Positions 21,274 to 29,953 of a stretch of 64,000 nt of DNA are shown piece by piece (the stretch's first letter is position 1; each line of letters begins with the position of its first letter). The stretch is from Halomonas sp. 328 (GTDB lineage: Bacteria; Pseudomonadota; Gammaproteobacteria; Pseudomonadales; Halomonadaceae), in assembly GCF_015645095.1 (NCBI RefSeq), contig NZ_JADOTW010000024.1, positions 1 through 64,000 on the forward strand, in the 5' to 3' direction. The position numbers and the translations under genes are program-made. The notes beneath the pieces were generated by a model, which was given only the letters and a program-made list of their open reading frames with translations, did not search any database and was not told the DNA's origin.

Positions 21274-22380
21274 TTAAAGACGCATCGGCATGACCACATA
21301 CATGGCATCGCCGCCGCCGGGCTGCTCCATCAGGGCGCTGCTGTTGGGATCGGAGAGGGTCATCTGCACCCGCTCGTCGTCGAGGGTATTGAGCACGTCG
21401 ATCAGGTAGCCGACGTTGAAGCCGATCTCCAGGGAGTTGCCACTATATTCCACGGCGACATTCTCCTCGGCCTCCTCCTGCTCGGGGTTGTTGGCCATCA
21501 CTCGCAGGTTGCCCTCCTCCAGCAGCAGCCGCACGCCGCGGTACTTCTCGTTGGAGAGGATGGAGGTCCGTGACAGCACCTGGCGCAGCTCGGCTCGATC
21601 GGCCAGGAATACCTTGTCGCCGCCCCGGGGCACCACCCGCTCGTAATCCGGGAACTTGCCGTCCACCAGCTTGGAGGTGAAGGTGAAGTCGCCGGTATGC
21701 GCGCGCACGTGGCTGGCCCCCAGGGTCAGGGTCACCGGCTCGTCGCTGCCATCCAGCAGGCGCACCAGCTCCAGCACGCCCTTGCGCGGCACGATCAGCT
21801 TCTGGGCCGGCGAGACCTGGATATCGGCGGGACGCGAGCAGACCGCCAGGCGGTGGCCATCGGTGGCCACGGTACGCACCAGGTTATCCTTCAACTCCAG
21901 CAGCATGCCGTTGAGGTAGTAGCGCACGTCCTGCTGGGCCATGGCGAAGGCGGTGGCATCGATCAACTGCTTGAGGGTACCCCGCGGCAGGCTCAGCTCG
22001 GTGTTGCCCTGCCCCTCTTCGATGCTCGGGAACTCGGCCACCGGCAGGGTGGAGAGGGTGAAGCGGGAGCGCCCGCTGCGCAGCACCGCCCGCCCCTCCT
22101 CCAGGGCGAAATGCAGCTCGGCCTGGTCCGGCAGCGACTTGCAGATGTCCATCAGCTTGCGGGCCGGCACGGTGACCGCCCCGGGCGCCTCTACCTGGGA
22201 AGCGGCGGTACGCCCGATCAGCTCGACCTCCAGGTCGGTACCGGTCAGGGCCACCTGCTGCGCCTCATCCACCCGGATCAAGACGTTGGACAACACCGGC
22301 AGGGTCTGGCGACGCTCCACGACGCCAGCGACCAGGGCCAGCGGACGCAGCAGGGCTTCACGGGAGATGGAAAATTTCAT
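21274..22380 (-). CDS. dnaN: DNA polymerase III beta subunit (sliding clamp)
   Basis: DnaN forms the dimeric ring that tethers polymerase III to DNA. The 368-residue product (E. coli 366) starts MKFSISREALLRPLALVAGVVERRQTLPVL, has the TDGHRLA motif mid-protein and ends with the family C-terminus YVVMPMRL. GTGGAG lies 5 nt before the ATG at 22380. The frame is open 12 codons further, but the family begins MKF. It lies 63 bp after dnaA. Confidence 0.98.
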   Translation of the reverse strand: MKFSISREALLRPLALVAGVVERRQTLPVLSNVLIRVDEAQQVALTGTDLEVELIGRTAASQVEAPGAVTVPARKLMDICKSLPDQAELHFALEEGRAVLRSGRSRFTLSTLPVAEFPSIEEGQGNTELSLPRGTLKQLIDATAFAMAQQDVRYYLNGMLLELKDNLVRTVATDGHRLAVCSRPADIQVSPAQKLIVPRKGVLELVRLLDGSDEPVTLTLGASHVRAHTGDFTFTSKLVDGKFPDYERVVPRGGDKVFLADRAELRQVLSRTSILSNEKYRGVRLLLEEGNLRVMANNPEQEEAEENVAVEYSGNSLEIGFNVGYLIDVLNTLDDERVQMTLSDPNSSALMEQPGGGDAMYVVMPMRL

Positions 22381-22443
22381 GGGGGCTCCACTTGTCCTGG
22401 GATTGATGGCGGCCAATCATCGCGCCTTGCCTGGCGCCTGGCC

Positions 22444-23904
22444 TCAACTGGTCAGCAAACGCAGTAGGTTCTTGTAGTCCTCGCGGATATCCGCGCTCTC
22501 TTCCTGCAGGGACTGCACCTTGCGGCAGGCATGCAGCACCGTGGTGTGATCGCGACCGCCGAAGGCGTCGCCGATCTCCGGCAGGCTGTGATTGGTCAAC
22601 TCCTTGGCCAGCGCCATGGCGATCTGTCGCGGCCGCGCCACCGAGCGGGAACGCCGCTTGGAGAGCAGGTCGGCGAGCTTGATCTTGTAGTACTCGGCCA
22701 CGGTGCGCTGAATATTGTCGACCCCCACCTGCTTGTCCTGCAGGGCCAGCAGGTCCTTCAGCGACTCGCGGATGAAATCCTGGGTGATCGGCTTGCCCAT
22801 GAAGTGGGAGTCGGCGATCACCTTCTTCAGGGCGCCCTCCAGCTCGCGCACATTGGAGCGGATCTTCTGGGCGATAAAGAAGGCCGCGTCATGGGGCAGG
22901 TCGACCTTGGCCTGATCGGCTTTCTTCATCAGGATCGCCACCCGGGTCTCCAGCTCCGGCGGTTCGATGGCCACCGTCAGTCCCCAGCCGAAGCGCGACT
23001 TGAGGCGCTCCTCGACGCCGCTGATCTCCTTGGGGTAGCGATCCGAGGTAAGGATCATCTGCTGGCCCCCTTCGAGCAGGGCATTGAAGGTGTGGAAGAA
23101 CTCCTCCTGGGAGCGCTCCTTGCCGGCGAAGAACTGGATGTCATCGATCAGCAGGGCGTCGACGCTGCGGTAGAAGCGCTTGAAGTCGTTGATGGCATTG
23201 AGCTGCAGTGCCTTGACCATGTCCGCCACGAAGCGCTCGGAGTGCAGGTAGACCACCTTGGCGTTCTCGCGGCGCCCGGCCAGGGCATTGCCCACCGCAT
23301 GCATCAGGTGGGTCTTGCCCAGGCCCACGCCGCCATACAGGAACAATGGGTTGTAGGCCCCGCCGGGGTTCTCGGAGACTTGACGGGAGGCGGCCCGGGC
23401 CAGCTGGTTCGACTTGCCCTCGACGAAGGTCTCGAAGGTGAAATTGGGGTTGAGGCCGCTGGAGTGCTTGAGGCTGCCCTCCACCTGCACCTGGCGCTCG
23501 CCGCGCCGCGGGGCGTTCTCCTCGAGGGCCTCGATCTCCTTTTCGTCGGCATAGTCATCGCCGCGGGGCGGCGTCTGCACCGCCGGCGCGCTGGGACGCC
23601 GCGGTGCGGCCGAGACCGGCGCCCCCAGGTTGCGGGGCTGGGGGTTGGGCACGCTGCCACGACTGCCCACCGTGAGGCTCACCTTGGGCGGCTTGCCCGA
23701 GGCCAGTTCACGCAGCAGTTCATTGATGCGCTTGATGTACTTGTCGCTGACCCAATCGCGCACGAAGCGGTTGGGAGCCAGCAGGCGCAGCTCATTGGAC
23801 TCGCCTTCCTCCGCCTGCAGGGGACGAATCCAGGTATTGAACTGCTGAGAGTTCAGCTCGTCCTGCAGGTAATCCAGACACTGTTGCCAAAGAGCGACGG
23901 ACAC
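22444..23904 (-). CDS. dnaA: Chromosomal replication initiator protein DnaA
   Basis: DnaA binds 9-bp boxes at the origin and opens the duplex. The 486-residue product begins at a GTG ([17 protein letters not shown]), as in E. coli, with GAGGT 5 nt upstream. Domain I covers about residues 1-85, a variable proline-rich linker runs to about 150, and the AAA+ domain has GGVGLGKTH and LLIDDIQFF. Domain IV carries the DnaA-box-reading signature [14 protein letters not shown]. DnaA boxes upstream (23961 onward) suggest autoregulation as well as origin function. Confidence 0.98.
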   Translation of the reverse strand: MSVALWQQCLDYLQDELNSQQFNTWIRPLQAEEGESNELRLLAPNRFVRDWVSDKYIKRINELLRELASGKPPKVSLTVGSRGSVPNPQPRNLGAPVSAAPRRPSAPAVQTPPRGDDYADEKEIEALEENAPRRGERQVQVEGSLKHSSGLNPNFTFETFVEGKSNQLARAASRQVSENPGGAYNPLFLYGGVGLGKTHLMHAVGNALAGRRENAKVVYLHSERFVADMVKALQLNAINDFKRFYRSVDALLIDDIQFFAGKERSQEEFFHTFNALLEGGQQMILTSDRYPKEISGVEERLKSRFGWGLTVAIEPPELETRVAILMKKADQAKVDLPHDAAFFIAQKIRSNVRELEGALKKVIADSHFMGKPITQDFIRESLKDLLALQDKQVGVDNIQRTVAEYYKIKLADLLSKRRSRSVARPRQIAMALAKELTNHSLPEIGDAFGGRDHTTVLHACRKVQSLQEESADIREDYKNLLRLLTS

Positions 23905-24324
23905 GCGACCTCACCATGCAGTTGTCGAATGACCGGCCATTGTATCGTCACCGGGCCGGGTTATCCACATGGATCCGGCCGCGAGTGCAGCTGTGGACAA
24001 CTTGTCCCCAACCCCTTGGCGGATCGATGCCGGGTCAGTGGATAAGCCCAGGCTTGTGGACGAAACCCCGTGCCGTCACCAGCTCCTCCCCAGCTTCCTC
24101 AGCCCTTGCCGGCAGCTTGCCCACACTCTTTTCTATAAGCTACATCTTTGATACTCAACGGCTATTATGGCTTATCCACAAATCTTTTCCCCAGTATTAA
24201 TAACAACATCATCTAAAAGGGCTAAATTATTATAGTTGGTTGATCTCGATTCCCCCGAACCACCCGGGCAGCATCTCACTGGCCAGGGAAATCGCGAAAA
24301 GCCTCGCCCCGGAGCGCAGAAAAA
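23905..24324. other. Origin-like intergenic region A (dnaA-rpmH)
   Basis: The region between dnaA and the rpmH promoter has two perfect DnaA boxes TTATCCACA (23961-23969 and 24172-24180, + strand). There are also one-mismatch boxes: TTGTCCACA on the minus strand at 23992-24000, and TTATCCACT on the minus strand at 24037-24045. Next to the second perfect box, 24121-24240 is markedly A+T-rich with ATTAATAAC and AATTATTATAG, as expected for a DNA unwinding element. The dnaA-rpmH gap is the origin in pseudomonads. A second origin-like region lies at 42906-43320, so which one fires, or whether both do, is not settled by sequence alone. Confidence 0.7.
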
Positions 24325-24353
24325 TTGCACCGGGGCGGCGAATTCTCTAGAAT
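24325..24353 (+). promoter_or_regulatory. rpmH promoter
   Basis: TTGCAC, 17-bp spacer, TAGAAT, with an A-run just upstream of the -35 like an UP element. It lies 97 bp before rpmH and would drive rpmH-rnpA. Confidence 0.75.
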
Positions 24354-24449
24354 TCCCGGTCTTGACCCGAAAGCTCCCGCGTAATCCGTCGGGGAAACCG
24401 GGCCGCACTCTGACGTTCAGTCCAATCAACCACGTGGGAATCGAGAGTT

Positions 24450-24584
24450 ATGAAACGCACCTTTCAACCGAGCGTTCTCAAGCGCAAGCGTGTGCACGGC
24501 TTCCGTGCTCGCATGGCCACCAAGAACGGTCGTGCCGTCCTGGCGCGCCGCCGCGCCAAGGGCCGCAAGCGTCTGAGCGCCTGA
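24450..24584 (+). CDS. rpmH: 50S ribosomal protein L34
   Basis: The ATG at 24450 opens a 44-codon frame starting [14 protein letters not shown] and ending [12 protein letters not shown], the classic small, arginine/lysine-rich L34 of the large ribosomal subunit (E. coli 46 aa). It is 13 bp from rnpA, the usual pairing. It is too short for many gene finders but is unmistakable. Confidence 0.98.
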   Translation: MKRTFQPSVLKRKRVHGFRARMATKNGRAVLARRRAKGRKRLSA

Positions 24585-24597
24585 TCGCGGATCACGC

Positions 24598-24981
24598 GTG
24601 TCCTGTCAGGGCTTTCCCCGGCGGCTGCGTCTGCTGACGGCCGGGGACTATCGACATGTCTTCGACCATGCGGACTTCAAGGTCCACGGCAAGGGGCTGA
24701 TGGCCCTGGGTCGACGCAATGATCTCGGTCATGTGCGCCTCGGCCTGGTCTTCAGCAAGAAGAACGTGCGGCGCGCCGTCGATCGCAACCGTCTGAAGCG
24801 ACTGGTTCGTGAATCCATCCGTCTGCAACAGCAGCGTCTGCCCGCGGTGGATATCGTGGTTCTCGCTCGACGCGGGGCTCACGAGCTGGATAACGCCACC
24901 CTGCACCGCCAGCTTCATGGCATGTGGCGGCGCCTGGAAAAAGACGCGCGCAAGATGGCGGCCGATACCGACCGGTCCTGA
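24598..24981 (+). CDS. rnpA: Ribonuclease P protein component
   Basis: RnpA assists the catalytic RNA of RNase P in 5' maturation of tRNAs. The 127-residue basic protein begins at a GTG and has FPRRLRLLTAGDYRHVF, LGLVFSKKNVRRAVDRNRLKRL (the signature RNxxKR region) and VVLARRGAHELD. The yidD gene that usually follows or overlaps rnpA is absent here; only 116 bp separate it from yidC. Confidence 0.96.
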   Translation: MSCQGFPRRLRLLTAGDYRHVFDHADFKVHGKGLMALGRRNDLGHVRLGLVFSKKNVRRAVDRNRLKRLVRESIRLQQQRLPAVDIVVLARRGAHELDNATLHRQLHGMWRRLEKDARKMAADTDRS

Positions 24982-25019
24982 CCTGACACCGACGCTGTCG
25001 CCGATGCGGTGACACCTTC

Positions 25020-25040
25020 AGCCTGCCTCCGGCAGGCTTT
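25020..25040 (+). terminator. Hairpin in the rnpA-yidC gap
   Basis: AGCCTGCC pairs with GGCAGGCT across a 3-nt loop and is followed by TT. The T-run is short, so this could attenuate rather than end transcription between rnpA and yidC. Confidence 0.45.
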
Positions 25041-25097
25041 CGTGTGTCTCGGAGACGGCTTTGCTCACACTTTCACTACCCACCGGGCAGGATCCCC

Positions 25098-26780
25098 ATG
25101 GACGTAAAACGACTACTCCTACTGATTCCATTGGCCGTGCTCGCCTATCTGCTGATCGTGCAGTGGAATCAGGATTATGGTCAGGCCGCCCCCGAACCTG
25201 ACGCCCCCGCCATCACCCAGAACGGTGAGGTCGCCGCCCCCGGCGACGACGGCCTGGCCGTTCCCACGGCCCCCCGGAGCGCCGAGGCCATCGACGGCGA
25301 GATGCCCGAAGCCCCCGCCCAGGGCAGCACCAGCCGTGACCTGATCGCCGTGATCACCGACGTGCTGGACCTGCGCATCGACCCCCAGGGGGGCGATATC
25401 GTCTATGCCGCCCTCCCCCGACACCTGCTGAGCCTCGACTCCGACCGCCCCTTCGTGCTGCTCTCCGATAGCGAGAGCCGCAGCTATGTGGCCAAGTCGG
25501 GGCTGCAGCTGGAGGGTCACCAGGGGCGTATCCACTTCACCCCGGAGCAGACCGAGTATCGTCTGGCCGACGGTGAGGATCGCCTGGTGGTGGACATGCA
25601 CGCCGAGGTCAATGGCGTGGATGTGATCAAGCGCTTCACCTTCGAGCGCGACAACTACGCGGTGGACGTGAGCTACTACCTGGCCAACCGCAGCGAGACC
25701 CCGGTCAGCGCCCGCTTTATCGGTCAGCTCGCCCGGGACGACAGCCCCGACCCCACCAGCGGCGTCGCCATGGGCATGAGCTCCTACCTGGGGGCGGCCT
25801 ACTCCACGCCGGAGTCCCGCTACGAGAAGGTCGACTTCTCCGATATCCAGCGCGGTAACTTCGCCAACCAGGACGCCCTGGGTGGCTGGGTAGCGATCAT
25901 CCAGCACTACTTCGTTTCCGCCTGGGCCCCGAACCAGGAGCAGCAGAACCTCTACTACGCCACCACCGATTCCCGTAATCGCAACGTGGCGGCCTTCGCC
26001 GGCCCCAGCCAGACCCTGGCCGCCAATGGCGAGGCGACCCTGGGCGCGACCCTCTACCTGGGACCCAAGGTGCAGGAGCGCCTGGAAGAGGTGGCCCCCA
26101 ACCTGCGCCTGACCGTGGACTATGGCTGGCTGTGGTTCCTGGCCAACCCGCTGTTCTGGCTGCTCGACAAGATCCACGACGTGCTGGGCAACTGGGGCTG
26201 GTCCATCGTCATGCTGACGATCTTCGTCAAACTGGTGATGTGGCCGCTCTCCGCCAAGGCCTACAAGTCCATGGCGCGGATGCGCAAGCTGGGCCCGGAG
26301 ATGCAGCGTCTCAAGGAACTCTATGGCGATGACCGCCAGAAGATGTCCCAGGAGATGATGAAGTTCTACCAGAAGGAGAAGATCAATCCGCTGGGGGGCT
26401 GTCTGCCGATCCTGGTGCAGATGCCGGTCTTCATCGCCCTCTACTGGATGCTGCTGGAGTCCGTGGAGCTGCGCCACGCGCCCTTCATGTTCTGGATCCA
26501 GGACCTGTCGGTGAAGGATCCCTTCTTCGTCCTGCCGATCCTGATGGGCGCCTCCATGTTCGTGCAGCAGATGCTCAACCCGGCACCGCCCGATCCCATG
26601 CAGGCGAAGATCATGAAGATGCTGCCCATCGTCTTCACCTTCTTCTTCCTGTGGTTCCCGGCGGGCCTGGTGATCTACTGGGTGGTGAACAACATCATCT
26701 CCATCGCCCAGCAGTACGTGATCACCCGCAAGATCGAGAACGACCCCAGCGTCGGCAAGGGCATGAAGACCAAGGGCTAG
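25098..26780 (+). CDS. yidC: Membrane protein insertase YidC
   Basis: YidC inserts and folds inner-membrane proteins, alone or with SecYEG. The 560-residue product (E. coli 548) starts MDVKRLLLLIPLAVLAYLLIVQW (first membrane segment). It then has a large periplasmic beta domain (about 60-340) and the conserved five-segment core: WGWSIVMLTIFVKLVMWPL, GGCLPILVQMPVFIALYWML, MGASMFVQQMLNP and FTFFFLWFPAGLVIYWVVNN. The core contains the hydrophilic-groove arginine region. AGGA lies 6 nt before the ATG. ATP synthase subunit c, encoded at 49181, is a known YidC substrate in E. coli. Confidence 0.97.
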   Translation: MDVKRLLLLIPLAVLAYLLIVQWNQDYGQAAPEPDAPAITQNGEVAAPGDDGLAVPTAPRSAEAIDGEMPEAPAQGSTSRDLIAVITDVLDLRIDPQGGDIVYAALPRHLLSLDSDRPFVLLSDSESRSYVAKSGLQLEGHQGRIHFTPEQTEYRLADGEDRLVVDMHAEVNGVDVIKRFTFERDNYAVDVSYYLANRSETPVSARFIGQLARDDSPDPTSGVAMGMSSYLGAAYSTPESRYEKVDFSDIQRGNFANQDALGGWVAIIQHYFVSAWAPNQEQQNLYYATTDSRNRNVAAFAGPSQTLAANGEATLGATLYLGPKVQERLEEVAPNLRLTVDYGWLWFLANPLFWLLDKIHDVLGNWGWSIVMLTIFVKLVMWPLSAKAYKSMARMRKLGPEMQRLKELYGDDRQKMSQEMMKFYQKEKINPLGGCLPILVQMPVFIALYWMLLESVELRHAPFMFWIQDLSVKDPFFVLPILMGASMFVQQMLNPAPPDPMQAKIMKMLPIVFTFFFLWFPAGLVIYWVVNNIISIAQQYVITRKIENDPSVGKGMKTKG

Positions 26781-26805
26781 CCCGCGGCTTCACCTCCGAC
26801 GACTC

Positions 26806-26833
26806 CCAGACCCCCGCCCCGGCGGGGGTCTGG
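26806..26833 (+). terminator. Perfect 13-bp stem after yidC
   Basis: CCAGACCCCCGCC pairs perfectly with GGCGGGGGTCTGG across two bases, 25 nt after the yidC stop. Only CGTTTG follows, so termination may be partial and mnmE may be reached by read-through. Confidence 0.6.
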
Positions 26834-26885
26834 CGTTTGTGGCCCGCCGCCACGACAATAGCCCCATCGCCGCAAGGAGCCTGAC

Positions 26886-28259
26886 ATGTCCGCCACTCCC
26901 CTCTACCCTCAGGACACCATCGCCGCCCTGGCCACCCCGCCGGGGCGCGGCGGGGTGGGCATCATCCGCGTCTCCGGCCCCTTGAGCGCCGCCCTGGCGG
27001 AAGCCATCCTCGGCCATTGCCCCCGCCCCCGGCATGCCCACTACGGCCCCTTCCGGGGCGCCACGGGGCAGCTCGACGAGGGCATCGCCCTCTACTTCCC
27101 CGGCCCCCACTCCTTCACCGGCGAGGACGTCCTCGAGCTGCAGGGGCATGGTGGCCCGGTGATCATGGACCTGCTGCTGGAACGCTGCGTGCAGCTGGGG
27201 GCGCGCCTGGCCCGCCCCGGCGAGTTCTCCGAGCGCGCCTTCCTCAACGACAAGCTCGACCTGGCCCAGGCGGAGGCGATCGCCGACCTGATCGACGCCA
27301 GCTCCCGGGCCGCCGCCGAGAACGCCCTGCGCTCCCTGCAGGGGGAGTTCTCGACCCGGGTCTCGGCCCTGGTGCAGCGGCTGATCGAGCTGCGCATCTA
27401 TGTGGAGGCGGCCATCGACTTCCCCGAGGAGGAGATCGACTTCCTCGCCGATGGCAAGGTGGCGGAGATGCTCGAGGGGGTGAGCAACGAACTGGCGACG
27501 GTACGCGGTGCCGCCGGCCAGGGGGCGCTGATGCGCGAAGGCATGAGCGTGGTGATCGCCGGGCGCCCCAACGCCGGCAAGTCGAGCCTGCTCAATGCCC
27601 TCACCGAGCAGGAGACCGCCATCGTCACCGATATCGCCGGCACCACCCGGGACGTGCTGCGCGAGCATATCCATATCGACGGCATGCCGCTGCACGTGAT
27701 CGATACCGCCGGCCTGCGCGATACCCCGGACGCGGTGGAACAGATCGGCGTGGCCCGGGCCTGGGACGAGATCGAGAAGGCCGACCGGGTGCTGCTGCTG
27801 GTGGATGCCACCACCACCGAAGCCACCGATCCCATGGCCATCTGGCCGGAGTTCGTGGCCCGGCTGCCGGATCCGTCCCGGCTGACCCTGATCCGCAACA
27901 AGATCGACACCAGCCGAGAGGCCCCGGCCCCCGACTTATCCACAGCCCCGCCGGTGATTCGCCTCTCCGCCAAGACCGGCGAGGGTGTGGATAACCTCAA
28001 GGCGCATCTCAAGGCGGTGATGGGCTACAGCGCCACCACCGAGGGGCGCTTCTCGGCCCGGCGCCGTCACCTGGACGCCCTGGACCGGGCCCGGGAGGCC
28101 CTGGAGAACGGCGCGGCCCAGCTCCAGGGCCATGGCGCCGGCGAACTGCTGGCGGAGGACCTGCGCGAGGCCCAGCAGGCCCTGGGGGAGATCACCGGCG
28201 AATTCAGCGCGGATGACCTCCTGGGCGAGATCTTCGGTAGCTTCTGTATCGGCAAATAA
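26886..28259 (+). CDS. mnmE: tRNA uridine-5-carboxymethylaminomethyl modification GTPase
   Basis: MnmE works with MnmG to make cmnm5U34 in tRNA wobble positions. The 457-residue product (E. coli 454) has an N-terminal folate-binding domain ([22 protein letters not shown]). The G domain follows from about residue 220, with [29 protein letters not shown] and NKID, and the protein ends with the conserved FCIGK, whose Cys is needed for modification. AAGGAG precedes the ATG. Two perfect DnaA boxes lie in it (27936-27944 and 27986-27994). Its partner mnmG, adjacent in pseudomonads, is 15 kb away here. Confidence 0.97.
   Translation: MSATPLYPQDTIAALATPPGRGGVGIIRVSGPLSAALAEAILGHCPRPRHAHYGPFRGATGQLDEGIALYFPGPHSFTGEDVLELQGHGGPVIMDLLLERCVQLGARLARPGEFSERAFLNDKLDLAQAEAIADLIDASSRAAAENALRSLQGEFSTRVSALVQRLIELRIYVEAAIDFPEEEIDFLADGKVAEMLEGVSNELATVRGAAGQGALMREGMSVVIAGRPNAGKSSLLNALTEQETAIVTDIAGTTRDVLREHIHIDGMPLHVIDTAGLRDTPDAVEQIGVARAWDEIEKADRVLLLVDATTTEATDPMAIWPEFVARLPDPSRLTLIRNKIDTSREAPAPDLSTAPPVIRLSAKTGEGVDNLKAHLKAVMGYSATTEGRFSARRRHLDALDRAREALENGAAQLQGHGAGELLAEDLREAQQALGEITGEFSADDLLGEIFGSFCIGK
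28224..28245 (+). repeat. 22-bp direct repeat, copy 1 (mnmE 3' end)
   Basis: Twenty-two bases beginning GGCGAGATCTTCGGTAGC within the last codons of mnmE recur exactly at 28312-28333. The repeat ends in TTCT, which is the start of the 18-bp att core used by SGI1-type elements in trmE of enterics. Confidence 0.85.
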
Positions 28260-28311
28260 CCGGTGATAAGCCTCCGCGCCGATCGCGCCGTCGACACAAA
28301 GACCGCTGCTC

Positions 28312-28333
28312 GGCGAGATCTTCGGTAGCTTCT
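28312..28333 (+). repeat. 22-bp direct repeat, copy 2 (after mnmE)
   Basis: Exact copy of 28224-28245, 88 bp downstream, in the short gap before the rlmJ stop. The bases beyond it do not continue the mnmE match, so this is a partial 3' end remnant. Confidence 0.85.
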
Positions 28334-28335
28334 CT

Positions 28336-29175
28336 CTACTCCGGGAGCCACCAGTCCGCCTGGTGGCGGGCCGGGGCGCCCCAGATGGCGGTGACCTGGC
28401 CCAGCGCCTCCTCCAGTGCCTGCTCCAATCCCCAGGGCGGGTTGAGCACCAGCATGCCGCTGCCATACATGCCGTGGCGTTCCGCGCCGGGTTCCCGGAG
28501 GCGTACCTCGCTGCGCCAGACCTTGCGCAGGCCGGTCTCCTTGAGCCCCTCCAGCAGCTCTCGATGACGTCCCGCCGGCAACAGCGGATACCACACCGCC
28601 ACCACCGCATGGCGCACCTTGCGCCCCACCCAGGCCAGGCTGGCGACCAGCTCCCGGTACTCCTCCTTGAGCTCGTAGCTGGGATCGATCAGCACGCAGA
28701 GCCGTGGCGTGGCCACCGGCAGCATGCGCCGCAGTCCGGCCAGGCCATCGCCATGCACATGGCGAATCCGTGCATCCTCGATATGCTGATCCAGGTGGGC
28801 GAACTCGCCGGGATGCAGCTCGAAGAGGCTCAGGCGATCCTGTTCTCGCAACCCCTGGGCCAGCCACCAGGGCGAGCCGGGGTAGTGGGTCAGCTCCTTG
28901 CCGGGCTGGGCCTCGGCCAAGCGTGCCAGCCAGGCCTTGAGGGTCCCGGAGGCGGCACTGCGGGCCCGCCACACCGGCTCGACCCCATCCCGGTGCTCCT
29001 GAAGCTTGCGGGCCTCCTCGCCCTGGAGGGGATAGAGCCCTCGTCCGGCGTGGGTATCCACATACGTAATTGGCGATTCTTTACGTAAAAGACGCTCGCG
29101 AAGCGTCACCAGGGTCAGGTGCTTGTGCACGTCGGCGAAATTGCCGGCGTGATAGGCGTGTTGGTAGGCGAGCAT
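28336..29175 (-). CDS. rlmJ: 23S rRNA (adenine-2030-N6)-methyltransferase
   Basis: RlmJ methylates A2030 of 23S rRNA. The 279-residue product (E. coli 280) begins MLAYQHAYHAGNFADVHKH, the family start, and has YVDTHAGRGLY for S-adenosylmethionine binding. Its catalytic motif is LIDPSYE where many relatives have DPPY. The ATG at 29175 was chosen over an upstream in-frame start because the family begins MLxYxHxxHAGN. It is the first of ten leftward genes after mnmE. Confidence 0.94.
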   Translation of the reverse strand: MLAYQHAYHAGNFADVHKHLTLVTLRERLLRKESPITYVDTHAGRGLYPLQGEEARKLQEHRDGVEPVWRARSAASGTLKAWLARLAEAQPGKELTHYPGSPWWLAQGLREQDRLSLFELHPGEFAHLDQHIEDARIRHVHGDGLAGLRRMLPVATPRLCVLIDPSYELKEEYRELVASLAWVGRKVRHAVVAVWYPLLPAGRHRELLEGLKETGLRKVWRSEVRLREPGAERHGMYGSGMLVLNPPWGLEQALEEALGQVTAIWGAPARHQADWWLPE

Positions 29176-29188
29176 GACGGTTTCCAAG

Positions 29189-29218
29189 AAAAGGCCCACG
29201 GAATCGCTTCCGTGGGCC
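29189..29218 (-). terminator. Terminator after the OmpA-type lipoprotein gene
   Basis: On the minus strand an 11-bp perfect stem (GGCCCACGGAA and its complement) with a 4-nt loop is followed by TTTT, 24 nt after the stop at 29242. Confidence 0.82.
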
Positions 29219-29241
29219 GGGATGCCGATCGGCAGGCAAGC

Positions 29242-29916
29242 TTACATCTGCTGCTGCATCGGGCTCAGGGTAATCTCGACGCGACGGTTCTGGGCACGGC
29301 CCTGCTCGGTGGCGTTGCTGGCCACTGGCATGGTCTCACCATAACCCATCATGTTGAGCCGATGCATGGCGACGCCGCTCTGGGTCAGATAGTTGCCCAC
29401 CGATTGGGCACGCCGCTCGGAGAGCCCCTGGTTGTAGCGGGCATCGCCGGTGCTGTCGGTATGGCCGGCGATATTGACCCGGGTATCGGGGAAGTCGCGC
29501 AGCACCTGGGAGACATCGTTGAGGGCGGAGCGGGCCGAGGGGGTCAGCTCGCTGGAGTCGAAGCCGAAGGTCACACTGCTGGGCATATTGAGGATGATAT
29601 CGTCGCCGCGGCGATCGACCTCGATCCCGGTGCCCTGCATGCTCTGGCGCAACTGGGCCTCCTGGCGATCCATATAGGCGCCGACCCCGGCCCCGGCGGC
29701 GGCGCCTACGGCGGCACCGATCAGGGCGCGATCACGGCGACTGGTGCTGCCACTGCCACTCAGGGCCCCGGCGGCGGCGCCCACGGCGGCACCGATACCG
29801 GCCCCTCCCATGGTGCGGCTACGATCGGTCTGACCACCGTAGGGATCGGTGGTGGCGCACCCTACCAGCAGCAATCCGGCTGCCAGGGGATAGGCCAAAC
29901 GAAGCATCTTGGGCAT
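29242..29916 (-). CDS. OmpA-family outer-membrane lipoprotein
   Basis: The 224-residue product has a lipoprotein signal peptide (MLRLAYPLAAGLLLVGC, lipobox LVGC). A glycine-zipper region follows ([16 protein letters not shown] and a second copy GAAVGAAAGAGVGAY). Its C-terminal OmpA/Pal peptidoglycan-binding domain has VTFGFDSSELTP, NIAGHTDSTGDARYN and NQGLSERRAQSV. This layout matches YiaD-type envelope proteins that link the outer membrane to the wall. AGGAG lies 7 nt before the ATG at 29916. It is transcribed alone: the terminator is downstream and hemW ends just upstream. Confidence 0.9.
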   Translation of the reverse strand: MPKMLRLAYPLAAGLLLVGCATTDPYGGQTDRSRTMGGAGIGAAVGAAAGALSGSGSTSRRDRALIGAAVGAAAGAGVGAYMDRQEAQLRQSMQGTGIEVDRRGDDIILNMPSSVTFGFDSSELTPSARSALNDVSQVLRDFPDTRVNIAGHTDSTGDARYNQGLSERRAQSVGNYLTQSGVAMHRLNMMGYGETMPVASNATEQGRAQNRRVEITLSPMQQQM

Positions 29917-29953
29917 AACGTAACTCCTAGAACGTCGCGGGTGGGTCACGGGT

